29,348 nt of DNA from a virus: the IMG/VR virus record IMGVR_UViG_3300032224_001800, positions 1 to 29,348 of that record. One strand, written 5' to 3'. Shown here piece after piece: positions 21,039-28,867 of the stretch. The notes under the pieces are model-generated. The model searched no databases and was not told where the DNA came from. It saw only the letters and a list, made by a program, of their open reading frames with translations. Position numbers and translations under genes: made by a program. How positions within the stretch are numbered: position 1 is the first letter of the stretch; each line of letters begins with the position of its first letter.

Positions 21039-21542
21039 TCAGCCCCCGTCGGACGTGTGAGCCGGCGGGGGTAGCGTAAAAACCATCGCGTCTAAGGTGT
21101 CTTTTTCGGGGGCCGGCATCAGTTCGGCCACCCATGCGCTTACCAGTTTTTCGCCTACTTCGCTCCATGCAATTGGGGCAACGCCTACCGAGGCCATCCG
21201 CTCCATCGCCAAGCGTGCATCCTCACGGACGTCACGGAGGGCGAAGGCTGTTTCGGCGAAGGCTTCTTGGGCCTTTTGTAGATTCTGGCGGGCGGTCAGG
21301 AGCGCCATCCGGGCGCCAGAAACCTCGTCAGGTTGGGCCACCTTTAGGAATTGGCGTGATTCCAACTCCTCTTGGGTGGCGCAATCGACCTCGGCCTGGG
21401 CCTTGGCTTGCCACGGAGGCGACGGCCAGGCCAAAGCGAGGGCGAGAGCTTGGAGGGCGACGCGTTCCGGGACGGTGGCTGATAGGTACAGCCCCGCCAC
21501 GGTGTGCCGGATTTCTGGTGCTGGGAGACGGAGTGCGATCAC
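21039..21542 (-). CDS. Tail assembly chaperone (gpG-like, 167 aa)
   Basis: The gene lies between tail tube and tape measure, the fixed place of the chaperone. The GTG at 21542 has AGAGG five bases upstream. The product is helical and acidic with coiled-coil-like stretches (LLTARQNLQKAQEAFAETAF) and ends in PEKDTLDAMVF followed by a Pro-rich tail to SDGG. The end coincides with a G-rich candidate slip sequence and an overlapping -1 frame. It would bind tape measure protein and tail tube subunits during assembly. No sequence signature proves the family; synteny and frameshift context carry the call. Confidence 0.65.
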   Translation of the reverse strand: MIALRLPAPEIRHTVAGLYLSATVPERVALQALALALAWPSPPWQAKAQAEVDCATQEELESRQFLKVAQPDEVSGARMALLTARQNLQKAQEAFAETAFALRDVREDARLAMERMASVGVAPIAWSEVGEKLVSAWVAELMPAPEKDTLDAMVFTLPPPAHTSDGG

Positions 21543-21551
21543 GAATACCTC

Positions 21552-22022
21552 TTAGGTGCGGGTGCAACCACCGTAACACGTGATGTCAAAAGACAGCTTA
21601 TTCCCTGCGTCGCTTTCTTCCCAGGAGGCGATCCCGCGACACTTTGCCAGGGTGTACGTATTGGTCGCACCCGCGTAAGATTCGACGGCGATCATCGTAA
21701 AGGCCCAGACGACGCCGCCAGGGTCGGTGGTCGTGGCCGAGGCCCAGTCGCCGGTCTTGAGGAAGGCGTCGATCACGGATGAGCCGGTCTGATCGCCGTC
21801 GACGTAGATCGTACCGGACATCTTGATCTCGTTGTCGTCGCCGGGGATCAATTCATAGAATTGACCACGATCCAGAATCTTGATCGCCGCGTAGTTCCCA
21901 TTCTCCAGAGTGGAGAATTTGAAATCGCCGGGGCCTGGGCCGACGGCACGGGTGAGGGGGGTGCCAGTACCGTCTTTGATTGTGATCGACGTGTAGCGAC
22001 GACCAATAACGCCATGTGCCAT
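21552..22022 (-). CDS. Major tail tube protein (156 aa)
   Basis: The beta-rich protein starts MAHGVIGRRYTSITIKDGTG and continues with GDFKFSTLENGNYAAIKILD, EIKMSGTIYVDGDQ and NTYTLAKCRGIASWEESDAG, all of the kind seen in tail tube proteins that also match the phage T4 gp19-like/Hcp fold. The ATG at 22022 has GAGG nine bases upstream; a longer version from 22055 would start inside the upstream gene. It polymerises into the tail tube. It lies after the tail terminator and before the chaperone, as expected. Confidence 0.75.
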   Translation of the reverse strand: MAHGVIGRRYTSITIKDGTGTPLTRAVGPGPGDFKFSTLENGNYAAIKILDRGQFYELIPGDDNEIKMSGTIYVDGDQTGSSVIDAFLKTGDWASATTTDPGGVVWAFTMIAVESYAGATNTYTLAKCRGIASWEESDAGNKLSFDITCYGGCTRT

Positions 22023-22023
22023 T

Positions 22024-22479
22024 TTAGACTGCCTCAGTGGAGAAGGTGATTTCAAAGCTAAGATTTACGGCGACCCAATCGCCGATAATCTGGAAAGTTG
22101 AGAACGTGTCAGCGGGGGTGATTCCGAATTCGGTGGTCCAGCCAGAAGCGAGCAGCCACTTCCAGAGGGCCACGCGGGCGACGTCGGCTTTGTCCCAATC
22201 GTCGACGCGGGCGGTCGCGCGCATCCTGCTCAGGAAGCGGATTGTCCAGATTGTTCGGGGGTATAACTGTTCGTTGGCGTTGGCCCGGCTTCTGGTCAAG
22301 TTGAGATTGCGGTTGTCTACAAAGAAGCTGAGGTGCGCCGCTGGTTCGGGGTCATACTCAGGGACGAGCGGGACTTTTGCCTCTCGCCAAGCGTCGGTCG
22401 TTGTGGATCCGTAGCTGCTATCGACGGGGAGAGCAGCGATTCGGGTAGTGATGGCCTGCCTTACTTCGGAGGGGGTCAC
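22024..22479 (-). CDS. Tail terminator / completion protein (151 aa)
   Basis: The alpha-beta protein opens with a helix MTPSEVRQAITTRIAALPVD, has strands in AAHLSFFVDNRNLNLT and RTIWTIRFLSRM, a helix in DDWDKADVARVALWKWLLA, and strands at the C-terminus (VAVNLSFEITF). This resembles tail terminator (gpU-like) proteins that cap the tail tube and join it to the head. The GTG at 22479 overlaps the preceding stop (GTGA). Place between connector and tail tube supports the role. It is a context-based call. Confidence 0.6.
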   Translation of the reverse strand: MTPSEVRQAITTRIAALPVDSSYGSTTTDAWREAKVPLVPEYDPEPAAHLSFFVDNRNLNLTRSRANANEQLYPRTIWTIRFLSRMRATARVDDWDKADVARVALWKWLLASGWTTEFGITPADTFSTFQIIGDWVAVNLSFEITFSTEAV

Positions 22480-23258
22480 AGGCCATACCTGCGATAAGTG
22501 TTGCGGAACATCGTGCGGGGTTGACCGCCATTGAGGCTGACAACGCCGGAGGAGGAGGCACGGGCCAGAGGGTTATCGACGAGGCCATCTTGGTCCTGAT
22601 CGAGTTGGACGGACGCCGCCGACCACGCCTTTTCGTAGCGCCCCATCTCCTCTTTTGCCAGCTCTCTCCAGTGGTTCCCGTCGGCGTTGAGCCCGAAGGA
22701 CTGGAAGAGCTTGGAGAGGGAGAGGTGGAGGTGGGCTTCCCGCAAGGCGTCGGGGGTGCGGACCATATAGGGGAGGCGCCCCTCTTGGATCAGGCGGGTG
22801 ACCACCTGCTTCCACGCTTGGTCGATGGGGCCTTGAAAATTGGCCATCCGGCCGACGCGTTGATCGGCCAGGGCGTCGTACTCAGCGATCAGGTCAAGAT
22901 CTGTCACGACCGGAAAGACGGGGCATTTTGCCAGGGCGGCAGTACGTCGGAATTCACGGACGGCGGATTCGCCCGTAAACGAGAGCAGCCAGACCTCGAT
23001 ATACCCCTCTCCCAGCGGTAAGGTGCTAGCGAGACTGGCCGCCGGAATCGTATAGGTCGCGATGCTGCTGACGATCGACACGGAGGCGGAGACCACCGAT
23101 GCGCCGCCGATCGCCAAAAGTTGGTACGTGCCTGAGGCGGGGGCCACCAGTGCGCCGTCGTGATAGACTGGCAATTGCACCCGTGTATCCTTGGCCAATA
23201 CCAAAAGGCTTGGGTAGGCCACACGGGCGGAATATGTGGTGATCCCCGACGGTGTCAT
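22476..23258 (-). CDS. Head-tail connector with N-terminal Ig-like extension (260 aa)
   Basis: The first about 115 residues are beta-rich (LLVLAKDTRVQLPVYHDG, YTIPAASLASTLPLGEGYIE) like an Ig or jelly-roll domain. The second part is helical (DLDLIAEYDALADQRVGRM, AWKQVVTRLIQEGRLP, AHLHLSLSKLFQSFG, RYEKAWSAASVQLD) and fits gp6/gp15-type adaptor proteins, followed by an acidic DQDQDGLVD and basic end. The ATG at 23258 overlaps the previous stop as ATGA. It lies between head decoration and tail terminator genes. An adaptor joins portal and tail; the extra beta domain may decorate the neck. Confidence 0.6.
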   Translation of the reverse strand: MTPSGITTYSARVAYPSLLVLAKDTRVQLPVYHDGALVAPASGTYQLLAIGGASVVSASVSIVSSIATYTIPAASLASTLPLGEGYIEVWLLSFTGESAVREFRRTAALAKCPVFPVVTDLDLIAEYDALADQRVGRMANFQGPIDQAWKQVVTRLIQEGRLPYMVRTPDALREAHLHLSLSKLFQSFGLNADGNHWRELAKEEMGRYEKAWSAASVQLDQDQDGLVDNPLARASSSGVVSLNGGQPRTMFRNTYRRYGL

Positions 23259-24220
23259 CCGGTGACCTTGACCACGAAGTCGTCACAGAGGACCGTGTTG
23301 GATGTGCTTGCGGCGCTCCAAGTGGCGGTCAGGCGGACGATTAGGGCACCATTGGTGGCCAGTGTGGGCGGCGTGACGCTACTCACGGTGGTCCCGACGG
23401 TGCCGGAGAGCTTGGCGGTGGCGGTCCCGTTGGCGCTCACGGCGGAGGATGCGCTGGCGGCGGCCTGGCCGACGAGGCGGAAGGTCAATTGGTAGTAGTC
23501 GTTGGCCAAGACCGCGACGGCGGTGGTTTGGGCTAAGACGGTGCTACCAATGTACAGCTTCAGATTGAGGGTGGGTGTCGCCGTGATCCCGGTGATCCGT
23601 GCGGTCGTTGTGATTTCGACCAGCGTCCCCAAACCAATCGAGCTGGCCTCCAGGGTATGGGTGCCCAGATCTGTTTCGGTGGTGGTATTGGTGACGGTGG
23701 TCGTGCCCTGCTTGATGTGGACGGGGCCGCCGATTTTGCGGGCGGTTCCGCCGGCGACGCCGCCTGTCGTGGTCATCGTCGAAGTCGACGTAACGGCGGC
23801 GGCGAAGTTCTGGGCGGCTGTCCAAGTGTTTGCCGTGCTCAGGATGGTCGCAAGGGCGTTTGCGGCGGCGACGGTAGACATCGCGGTCCAGGCGGACCCG
23901 TTGTGGAAGATCACCACCCAATCACCCGGCTTCAGGGTGGCGATTGTTGCGGGCGCGGAGGACCGGATCACAAGGTTGTTGGTGGAGCCGGAGTTGTAAA
24001 AAGCCTTGAGCATCCCGCCGATTTCGCAGGTGGCCACGGCGGTCACGTTCCGATTGGCCACCCCGCCGTTGATCAGACTCACCGCAGCGGAGGACTCGTC
24101 AAAAGTCGCGTCAGCGGAGATTGTGGTGCTCTTGACCCCGTGGTCGCCGGCGTTCTCAAGAACCATCTGGCGGCCCCAACGCAGGAGAGAGCGACCGGTG
24201 TATCCTTCTAAAAGTGCCAA
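23255..24220 (-). CDS. Head fibre / decoration-like beta-rich protein (321 aa)
   Basis: Translation starts at TTG 24220 with AGAGG six bases upstream. The N-terminal 100 residues (YTGRSLLRWGRQMVLENAGD, DWVVIFHNGSAWTAMS) resemble capsid-associated domains. The middle has fibre-like repeats (ANTWTAAQNFAAAVTS). The C-terminal 150 residues form beta-sandwich-type sequence (HTLEASSIGLGTLVEITTT, LKLYIGSTVLAQTTAV, ALIVRLTATWSAAS). Its gene lies among head genes, between capsid and connector, so a capsid decoration or head fibre is likely rather than a tail fibre. No exact family is recognised. Confidence 0.55.
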   Translation of the reverse strand: MALLEGYTGRSLLRWGRQMVLENAGDHGVKSTTISADATFDESSAAVSLINGGVANRNVTAVATCEIGGMLKAFYNSGSTNNLVIRSSAPATIATLKPGDWVVIFHNGSAWTAMSTVAAANALATILSTANTWTAAQNFAAAVTSTSTMTTTGGVAGGTARKIGGPVHIKQGTTTVTNTTTETDLGTHTLEASSIGLGTLVEITTTARITGITATPTLNLKLYIGSTVLAQTTAVAVLANDYYQLTFRLVGQAAASASSAVSANGTATAKLSGTVGTTVSSVTPPTLATNGALIVRLTATWSAASTSNTVLCDDFVVKVTG

Positions 24221-24229
24221 GGTGTACCT

Positions 24230-24373
24230 CTATTTTTCGGTTTTTTCTTGCCGGAGTACGGCGGAGCGTACGCGCTTTTCCGCTGCTTCCTGGCTCAGTT
24301 TCGGGTTGTTTTTGCGGAGGTCGCGTGCGGTTGACGCGATGGCCTCGCGCTTTTCAGATTCACTATTAGCCAC
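24230..24373 (-). CDS. Small basic helical protein (47 aa)
   Basis: The frame is open upstream to 24412, but the GTG at 24373 has GAGG six bases upstream and overlaps the preceding stop by 8 bp (GTGGCTAA), the operon's usual pattern. The product is a charged helix, SESEKREAIASTARDLRKNN, then SQEAAEKRVRSAVLRQEK. No family is recognised. It lies in the head module. Confidence 0.55.
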   Translation of the reverse strand: MANSESEKREAIASTARDLRKNNPKLSQEAAEKRVRSAVLRQEKTEK

Positions 24374-25082
24374 GATAAACCTCGGCCTTCGCTTGGGCGA
24401 TGCGGGTTTCAATGGCGCTCAATTTCTCAGCTTTTAGGCCCGCGTCCGCGTAGCTCTTGGAGCGGGTCGTGCTGTACAGCGAATCCAGCTCGGCCCGACG
24501 CCCCTGGACGGAATACTCCGATGCGGGCTGGACTTTCCCAGCTTTCACCAGGGAGGCGATCCAGCAAGCCCGGAGAGCCGGGTGAGAGACAGGGATCGCG
24601 GGCTGGCGAGGATCGACGACCCGAAGACCGCCCCAGGGGGTGTGGTAGTGCGCGCCGTTTTTGACCGGGAGAACCCGGAGAAGCGCGCCACCGTTGACGC
24701 CAGGGGGGCAGAACTCCGAGGGGACTTCGGTCCAGGGATCGAGCAGCACTAACCCCGCCTCTCGTTCCTCGTCAGAGAGGGCGGGCTTGCCGCGTACCAG
24801 CGTTTCCTCTGGAGACCATCCGGGCTCGGACCAAACGCCGTTCACACCAGGGACGGCGGCGAATTCGTGCGCCTCTGGCAGCCATGCAAAATCACCGAGA
24901 CCGAGAGCCTTTTTGAGACCATCGGGGGCGTCGCGCAAGTCAGCCAGGAAGGGACGAGAAGGGTCAAAGCGTAGCCAGAAGGCGGGCTTTGCAGGTCCGT
25001 CGATGGTGGAAGCGGCGGTCGGCCTTGCGGCCGGATTCGCTGCTATCGCAGATTGGGCAGTGGAAACGCTGGGAACGGCCAT
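24366..25082 (-). CDS. Head-module protein of unknown function (238 aa)
   Basis: The ATG at 25082 follows AGGTG and lies ten bases after the capsid gene's stop. The N-terminus is Ala/Ser-rich and probably disordered. The middle is Trp/Pro-rich (FAWLPEAHEFAAVPGVNGVW, HYHTPWGGLRVVDPR), and the C-terminal 60 residues are helical and charged (RAELDSLYSTTRSKSYADAG, IETRIAQAKAEVYR). No known domain is recognised. Position after the major capsid protein suggests a minor head or decoration protein. Confidence 0.6.
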   Translation of the reverse strand: MAVPSVSTAQSAIAANPAARPTAASTIDGPAKPAFWLRFDPSRPFLADLRDAPDGLKKALGLGDFAWLPEAHEFAAVPGVNGVWSEPGWSPEETLVRGKPALSDEEREAGLVLLDPWTEVPSEFCPPGVNGGALLRVLPVKNGAHYHTPWGGLRVVDPRQPAIPVSHPALRACWIASLVKAGKVQPASEYSVQGRRAELDSLYSTTRSKSYADAGLKAEKLSAIETRIAQAKAEVYRG

Positions 25083-25092
25083 CAGTCACCTA

Positions 25093-26070
25093 TCAGGAGG
25101 GGGTCTTGGTGTTGACGAGGATCTGGATCGAGGTCAAGGGCTCAGAGAGGGTGGCACCCAGGAAGCCCAGGATCTGCTTGCCAAGGGTCGCGCTGTTGAG
25201 GGCTTGCACAAGGTCATACAGCACAATTCCCAGGTCGGGGAGATAGACCGGGTTCACGGCGGCAGGAAGGGCGACGCGAGTGGGATCGGCCTTCACGCGG
25301 CGGATTGCGCCGGGGCTGACTGCGAAGCCGAGGTCGGCACCGCCGGAGGTCTGGACGTCATTGGTGAGGACGACATCATAGCCGAGGCCGAAGGGATCGC
25401 TCAGGCGTTGCATCCCGGTATAGCGGGCGGCCTGGCGGAGGGCGTCCAGATTGAAGGTGAAGCCGGGCTCAGACCGCAGCGAATTGATCGCGCTGTTGAA
25501 GGACGCGGGGGACACCGTGAGGGCAGGGGTGCCTAAAGCCTGTGCGCCGAGGCGTAAACGGGCCTTGTAGGCGATGGAAAACAAATTGTCGCTATTGAGC
25601 TCCAAAGCGGTATCGCCAACGGTGGCGTAGCTGATACCGGAGCCCGCAACTGCGAATAAATAGCGGTTGGTGGCGATGTAGTTGGCGACTACCATATCGG
25701 CCAGCATCTCCAGGGTCACGGTGGCACCCTGGAGGCCGATCACCCGATTCTGAGCGGATTGGGTGTAGCTCAGGTCGTATTGGGCGACGCTGGCGGTGCT
25801 ATAGCCGACATCGTAGGCCGAGGCCGCATTGAGGCTGGTCTCACCGCCAGATGCGGTCATGCGCTTGGAATAACCGACGTTATTCATAAACGGCAGGCGC
25901 ATCGACGTGGAGCCGAGACCGGAGAGGTCGACGGGCATCCCCATCAGGTCGGTGACGTCGGCCTGATCCATGATCGCCAGAGCGATCAGTTCCATCAGGC
26001 GGTAGGAATACTGGACGCCGGCGGCAAGCCCTTGGGCCTGTGTTGCTGGCGAGGTAATAGAGGTGGTCAT
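25093..26070 (-). CDS. Major capsid protein (325 aa)
   Basis: The gene lies just after the scaffold and has its own leader of 159 bp. The product is rich in Ala, Leu and Ser with the flavour of HK97-fold capsid proteins: a helical N-arm (QGLAAGVQYSYRLMELIALA), GETSLNAASAYDVGYSTASV, a long helix (EMLADMVVANYIATNRYLFA), a P-domain-like stretch (SFNSAINSLRSEPGFTFNLD) and a beta-rich end (VYLPDLGIVLYDLVQ, TSIQILVNTK). The length of 325 aa suits a capsid protein without a delta domain, matching the separate scaffold gene. The ATG has GGAG ten bases upstream, partly within a hairpin. Confidence 0.8.
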   Translation of the reverse strand: MTTSITSPATQAQGLAAGVQYSYRLMELIALAIMDQADVTDLMGMPVDLSGLGSTSMRLPFMNNVGYSKRMTASGGETSLNAASAYDVGYSTASVAQYDLSYTQSAQNRVIGLQGATVTLEMLADMVVANYIATNRYLFAVAGSGISYATVGDTALELNSDNLFSIAYKARLRLGAQALGTPALTVSPASFNSAINSLRSEPGFTFNLDALRQAARYTGMQRLSDPFGLGYDVVLTNDVQTSGGADLGFAVSPGAIRRVKADPTRVALPAAVNPVYLPDLGIVLYDLVQALNSATLGKQILGFLGATLSEPLTSIQILVNTKTPS

Positions 26071-26229
26071 AACTCAAATTCTCCAGGGAAAGACTGTTTT
26101 CCTGGGCTTCGAGTTTAGCGCCTTCGAGGCGTAGCCCTCAATATGTGGCAGCCCTTCCCGCGCTTTTTACGAGAGCGACTCGTGAGGGCGGCTGCGATAC
26201 TATAGAGCTACCACAGCCACCCCGTAACG
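26071..26229 (-). promoter_or_regulatory. Structured leader upstream of the capsid gene
   Basis: This is the largest gap in the late operon and holds no gene. A 9-bp hairpin with one G-T pair (26083-26091 / 26097-26105, loop GACTG) covers part of the GGAG ribosome site (26081-26084). A second small hairpin, CGCCT-TCG-AGGCG, lies at 26119-26131. Read leftward the region also contains TTGACG and TATAGT, though not at standard spacing. It may give the capsid gene extra expression or translational control. Confidence 0.45.
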
Positions 26230-26811
26230 TCAACCAGGGGAATCGAGCAGCGACCAATTTTTGTCCGTCTCCGCCTTGATCTGCGCCCGCCGTTCTGGCG
26301 TCGCCGTTCTGGCCTCGGACAAAAGTTTCGCATTGGCGGCTTGGATTTGCTCGGCGGTCATCCGAACGACCGGCGGGGCGTTGGTGGCTGTGGGGGTCGT
26401 CGGAAGCTTGCTCGGAGGCGGTTCGGTGGGCTTGGCAGCGGGCGGGGGTTCGGTCTTCGGAGGGGCGGCTTGGGTGGTTTGGGCCTGGGCGGCACGGAAG
26501 CGCTGAGCCACGGCATCCCGGGCGGCCCCTTCGGCGTCACCGAGCCACGCCGCAAAGTCCGTTTCGTAACCGGCTTTCTGGGCCTTCTCATACCGAGTCT
26601 GGAGGGTCTCCAGGCTATCGGGGTCGAACTCAAAGCCGTTGGCCTTGGCAGCCAGGGGGGCGGCTTGCTTGGCGAGCCCTTCGGCCTTTTGGAGGCTCAT
26701 GGACAGCTCTTTGTTTTTCTCGGATAGCTTGGATACCCGCTCGTCAAAGGTTGCCTTTGGTACGACGTTATCCACTGCCTTAGAGCAGTGGGGACACATA
26801 AAATCACTCAT
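26230..26811 (-). CDS. Capsid scaffold protein with N-terminal CPHC (193 aa)
   Basis: The gene directly before the capsid gene encodes a charged, helical protein. Residues 6-9 are CPHC, one half of a zinc ribbon. Residues 20-60 form a coiled coil (VSKLSEKNKELSMSLQKAEG). A helical region (RYEKAQKAGYETDFAAWLGD) is followed by a Pro/Ala/Thr-rich linker and a C-terminal basic helix (ARTATPERRAQIKAETDKNW) that would bind the capsid protein. The ATG at 26811 has GGAG six bases upstream and overlaps the preceding stop as ATGA. Composition, size and place fit a scaffold; no protease motif is seen. Confidence 0.75.
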   Translation of the reverse strand: MSDFMCPHCSKAVDNVVPKATFDERVSKLSEKNKELSMSLQKAEGLAKQAAPLAAKANGFEFDPDSLETLQTRYEKAQKAGYETDFAAWLGDAEGAARDAVAQRFRAAQAQTTQAAPPKTEPPPAAKPTEPPPSKLPTTPTATNAPPVVRMTAEQIQAANAKLLSEARTATPERRAQIKAETDKNWSLLDSPG

Positions 26812-27128
26812 GTTTTACTCCGCTGGGAATTGACAATACGTTTCGCCCAAGCCCGGCCGGGGTTGCCACCCCAAAGGAGCCAAGCCTGATAGCCTTTCGA
26901 GTCTACGCCCCATCCTTCGCCGGATTTATCGACTTCGTGACGGGCAAAAAAGGAGACCATTCTTTTGAGGGTAGACAGAGACACCGGGCGGCGGTTGGCG
27001 AGATCGCGGGCGCGGGCGACACCCACCGCCGTTCCGCCACGGTTTGACGGGGGCTGCTCGGCCCGAAGGTCGAGGCCACGACGGGCGGCAGCGGCCACAG
27101 AGGCGGGCGGGGTCCAGGATTCGGTCAC
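26808..27128 (-). CDS. Head-module protein with conserved WLLWGG-type domain (106 aa)
   Basis: The sequence PPASVAAAARRGLDLRAEQP, NRGGTAVGVARARDLANRRP, TLKRMVSFFARHEVDK and GYQAWLLWGGNPGRAWAKRI follows a pattern I recognise from many phage head-gene neighbours and tails of head maturation proteins. Its biochemical role is not known to me. The GTG at 27128 overlaps the portal stop as GTGA. It lies between portal and scaffold, so it probably acts in head assembly. The core from residue 30 to 100 looks complete. Confidence 0.7.
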   Translation of the reverse strand: MTESWTPPASVAAAARRGLDLRAEQPPSNRGGTAVGVARARDLANRRPVSLSTLKRMVSFFARHEVDKSGEGWGVDSKGYQAWLLWGGNPGRAWAKRIVNSQRSKT

Positions 27129-28858
27129 TTCAGATCCAGGGCGGCCCGGATGTTGGCTAAGGAGGCTTTGATAGCCGGTATATCAATATCGGCTCCGTCG
27201 GCGTCGATAGGGAGGAGTTCGTCCAGGGCGTCCAGCTCCCCGGCCACATCGTCGATGGCCTTGGCCTCGGCCTCCTCGGAGGTGTCGTCTTCCCTTGGTA
27301 GTTCGGTCGACGCCTCTTCGGAGGTGCTGTCCTCCTTGGGAAGCTCATCGGATTCTGTTATATCTTCCTCTTTTTCTGCTTCTGGTAGAGGTGCGCTCAG
27401 GAGCGTCTCTTCTTCGCGAATCCGGCGAAGGTGGAGAACGGCCTCCGCCCGGCTTTGGCCAGGGTGACGGCGGAGCCAGAGGTCGACCGTCGAAATTAGC
27501 CCGAGGCTTTTGTCATGGTCCTCTTGTTCCCGTTGGGCCTTCTCTTCGTCGGGGCTGAGGGGGATTTGCTGATAAGAGATCGACCACCCGCCTTCGGGCC
27601 AATCGCCGACACCGGCCAGGCGTGCCAGGGCGGCGATCTTTTTGAGGGCTTGCAGGTCGCACTTGCGGAAGAAAGGGGCGACCATGGCGGCGACCATTCG
27701 CTTGGCGGATTGGGTGATGGAGAGGGCACCGGCGCTTGTGGGGTTACTGGTGTTGCGCTGGACTTGATCGCCCGCGAGGCCGAGGCGGGCGAGCTGCCCT
27801 TGGGTGTAGCCGTCGGTAAATTGCGAGAGGGCTTGCAGATTGTTTCCGCCCTGAAGCTGGGACACGGAGGGGGAGCTTTTGGCGTCGGCGGATTCTTGCA
27901 GGAAAAGGATCGACCCAGGGGTGACGGGGATCGAATCGCTGGACGACGGATCCCCGCCTTGGGTGCCCATCATTAGGCCCCTCTGGTTCCCAGCGGGCTT
28001 CTGGAGGTTGATCGCCATAATCGGAGGGACGGCTGCCGATAAGGCAGCGCGAAGGCCGTAAGTCGATAGCACGATACTATTGAGCGCCCCCACGCGTGCG
28101 CCGCGTCGGCCGGTGAGGTTCCAGAGGGATCCGCTGTCAATATCGCTGTAGAATTGATAGGGAATAAAGGGGGTTCCGTCGGCGTAGCGGTAGGGGTAGG
28201 CGTCGCCTTCCAGCCCTTCGGGCGGGGCGTACTCGCCACCGACTAAGAGGTGGAGGTTTGAGCAGTAATTTCCTTCGGCGTCCAGCACGTAGTGGCAGGG
28301 GGTGCCGTCGATCTTGTAGCAGAACCAATACCACGCATAAGACGGAGAGCCAGGAGCAACGCGGCAATATCGCAGTTCACGAAGCTCTAAAAGCTCCGAA
28401 GCATCCACGGTGTCCGTCCTCGTCCAGATTCGGTGGGGGTACGCGTTGCGGACGACGAGGTCGCCCTTGGTGCCGAGGCTGAAAGCCAGAACCCAATCCC
28501 CGATACCAAAAACGCACTTCTGGACGTATTGCATCTTGGTCCACAAACCGGCTTCCGACGCCCAGCTAAGCAGTCCACCGCCGTCGGGGATCAGATGCTC
28601 AATCATCGGGGCACCGAGGCCATAGAGGCCAGGGGTGCTGAGTTGAACGGCGGCGGTGAGTAAGGTGTTGGCGGAAACGTCGGGCGGCCCGACCATATCG
28701 GCGGCAGCGCCAAGGTGTTGCTGCATCCATCCGTTGACGACATCATTGGGGTCGTCGCCGTAGCTCTCCGAGAGCAAAATCAGCATGGTCGCCTGGGAGC
28801 GCCAACGGGCGTCGGTCTCGTCATCAGGTGGACGGGGAGGCGGGGGAATAGATTGCAT
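27125..28858 (-). CDS. Portal protein (577 aa)
   Basis: It forms the dodecameric ring at the capsid vertex through which DNA enters and leaves. The length and place between terminase and scaffold fit. Sequence features include an alpha-beta stem/wing region (MQYVQKCVFGIGDWVLAFSL, GDLVVRNAYPHRIWTRTDTV, ELRELRYCRVAPGSPSYAWY), a crown-type helix region (LARLGLAGDQVQRNTSNPTS, AKRMVAAMVAPFFRKCDLQA) and a long acidic C-terminal tail (about 495-560). The ATG at 28858 has only AAGG about 13 bases upstream; the start is the first ATG of the frame. The gene starts ten bases after the terminase stop. Confidence 0.82.
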   Translation of the reverse strand: MQSIPPPPRPPDDETDARWRSQATMLILLSESYGDDPNDVVNGWMQQHLGAAADMVGPPDVSANTLLTAAVQLSTPGLYGLGAPMIEHLIPDGGGLLSWASEAGLWTKMQYVQKCVFGIGDWVLAFSLGTKGDLVVRNAYPHRIWTRTDTVDASELLELRELRYCRVAPGSPSYAWYWFCYKIDGTPCHYVLDAEGNYCSNLHLLVGGEYAPPEGLEGDAYPYRYADGTPFIPYQFYSDIDSGSLWNLTGRRGARVGALNSIVLSTYGLRAALSAAVPPIMAINLQKPAGNQRGLMMGTQGGDPSSSDSIPVTPGSILFLQESADAKSSPSVSQLQGGNNLQALSQFTDGYTQGQLARLGLAGDQVQRNTSNPTSAGALSITQSAKRMVAAMVAPFFRKCDLQALKKIAALARLAGVGDWPEGGWSISYQQIPLSPDEEKAQREQEDHDKSLGLISTVDLWLRRHPGQSRAEAVLHLRRIREEETLLSAPLPEAEKEEDITESDELPKEDSTSEEASTELPREDDTSEEAEAKAIDDVAGELDALDELLPIDADGADIDIPAIKASLANIRAALDLK

Positions 28859-28867
28859 GGGCGGATT

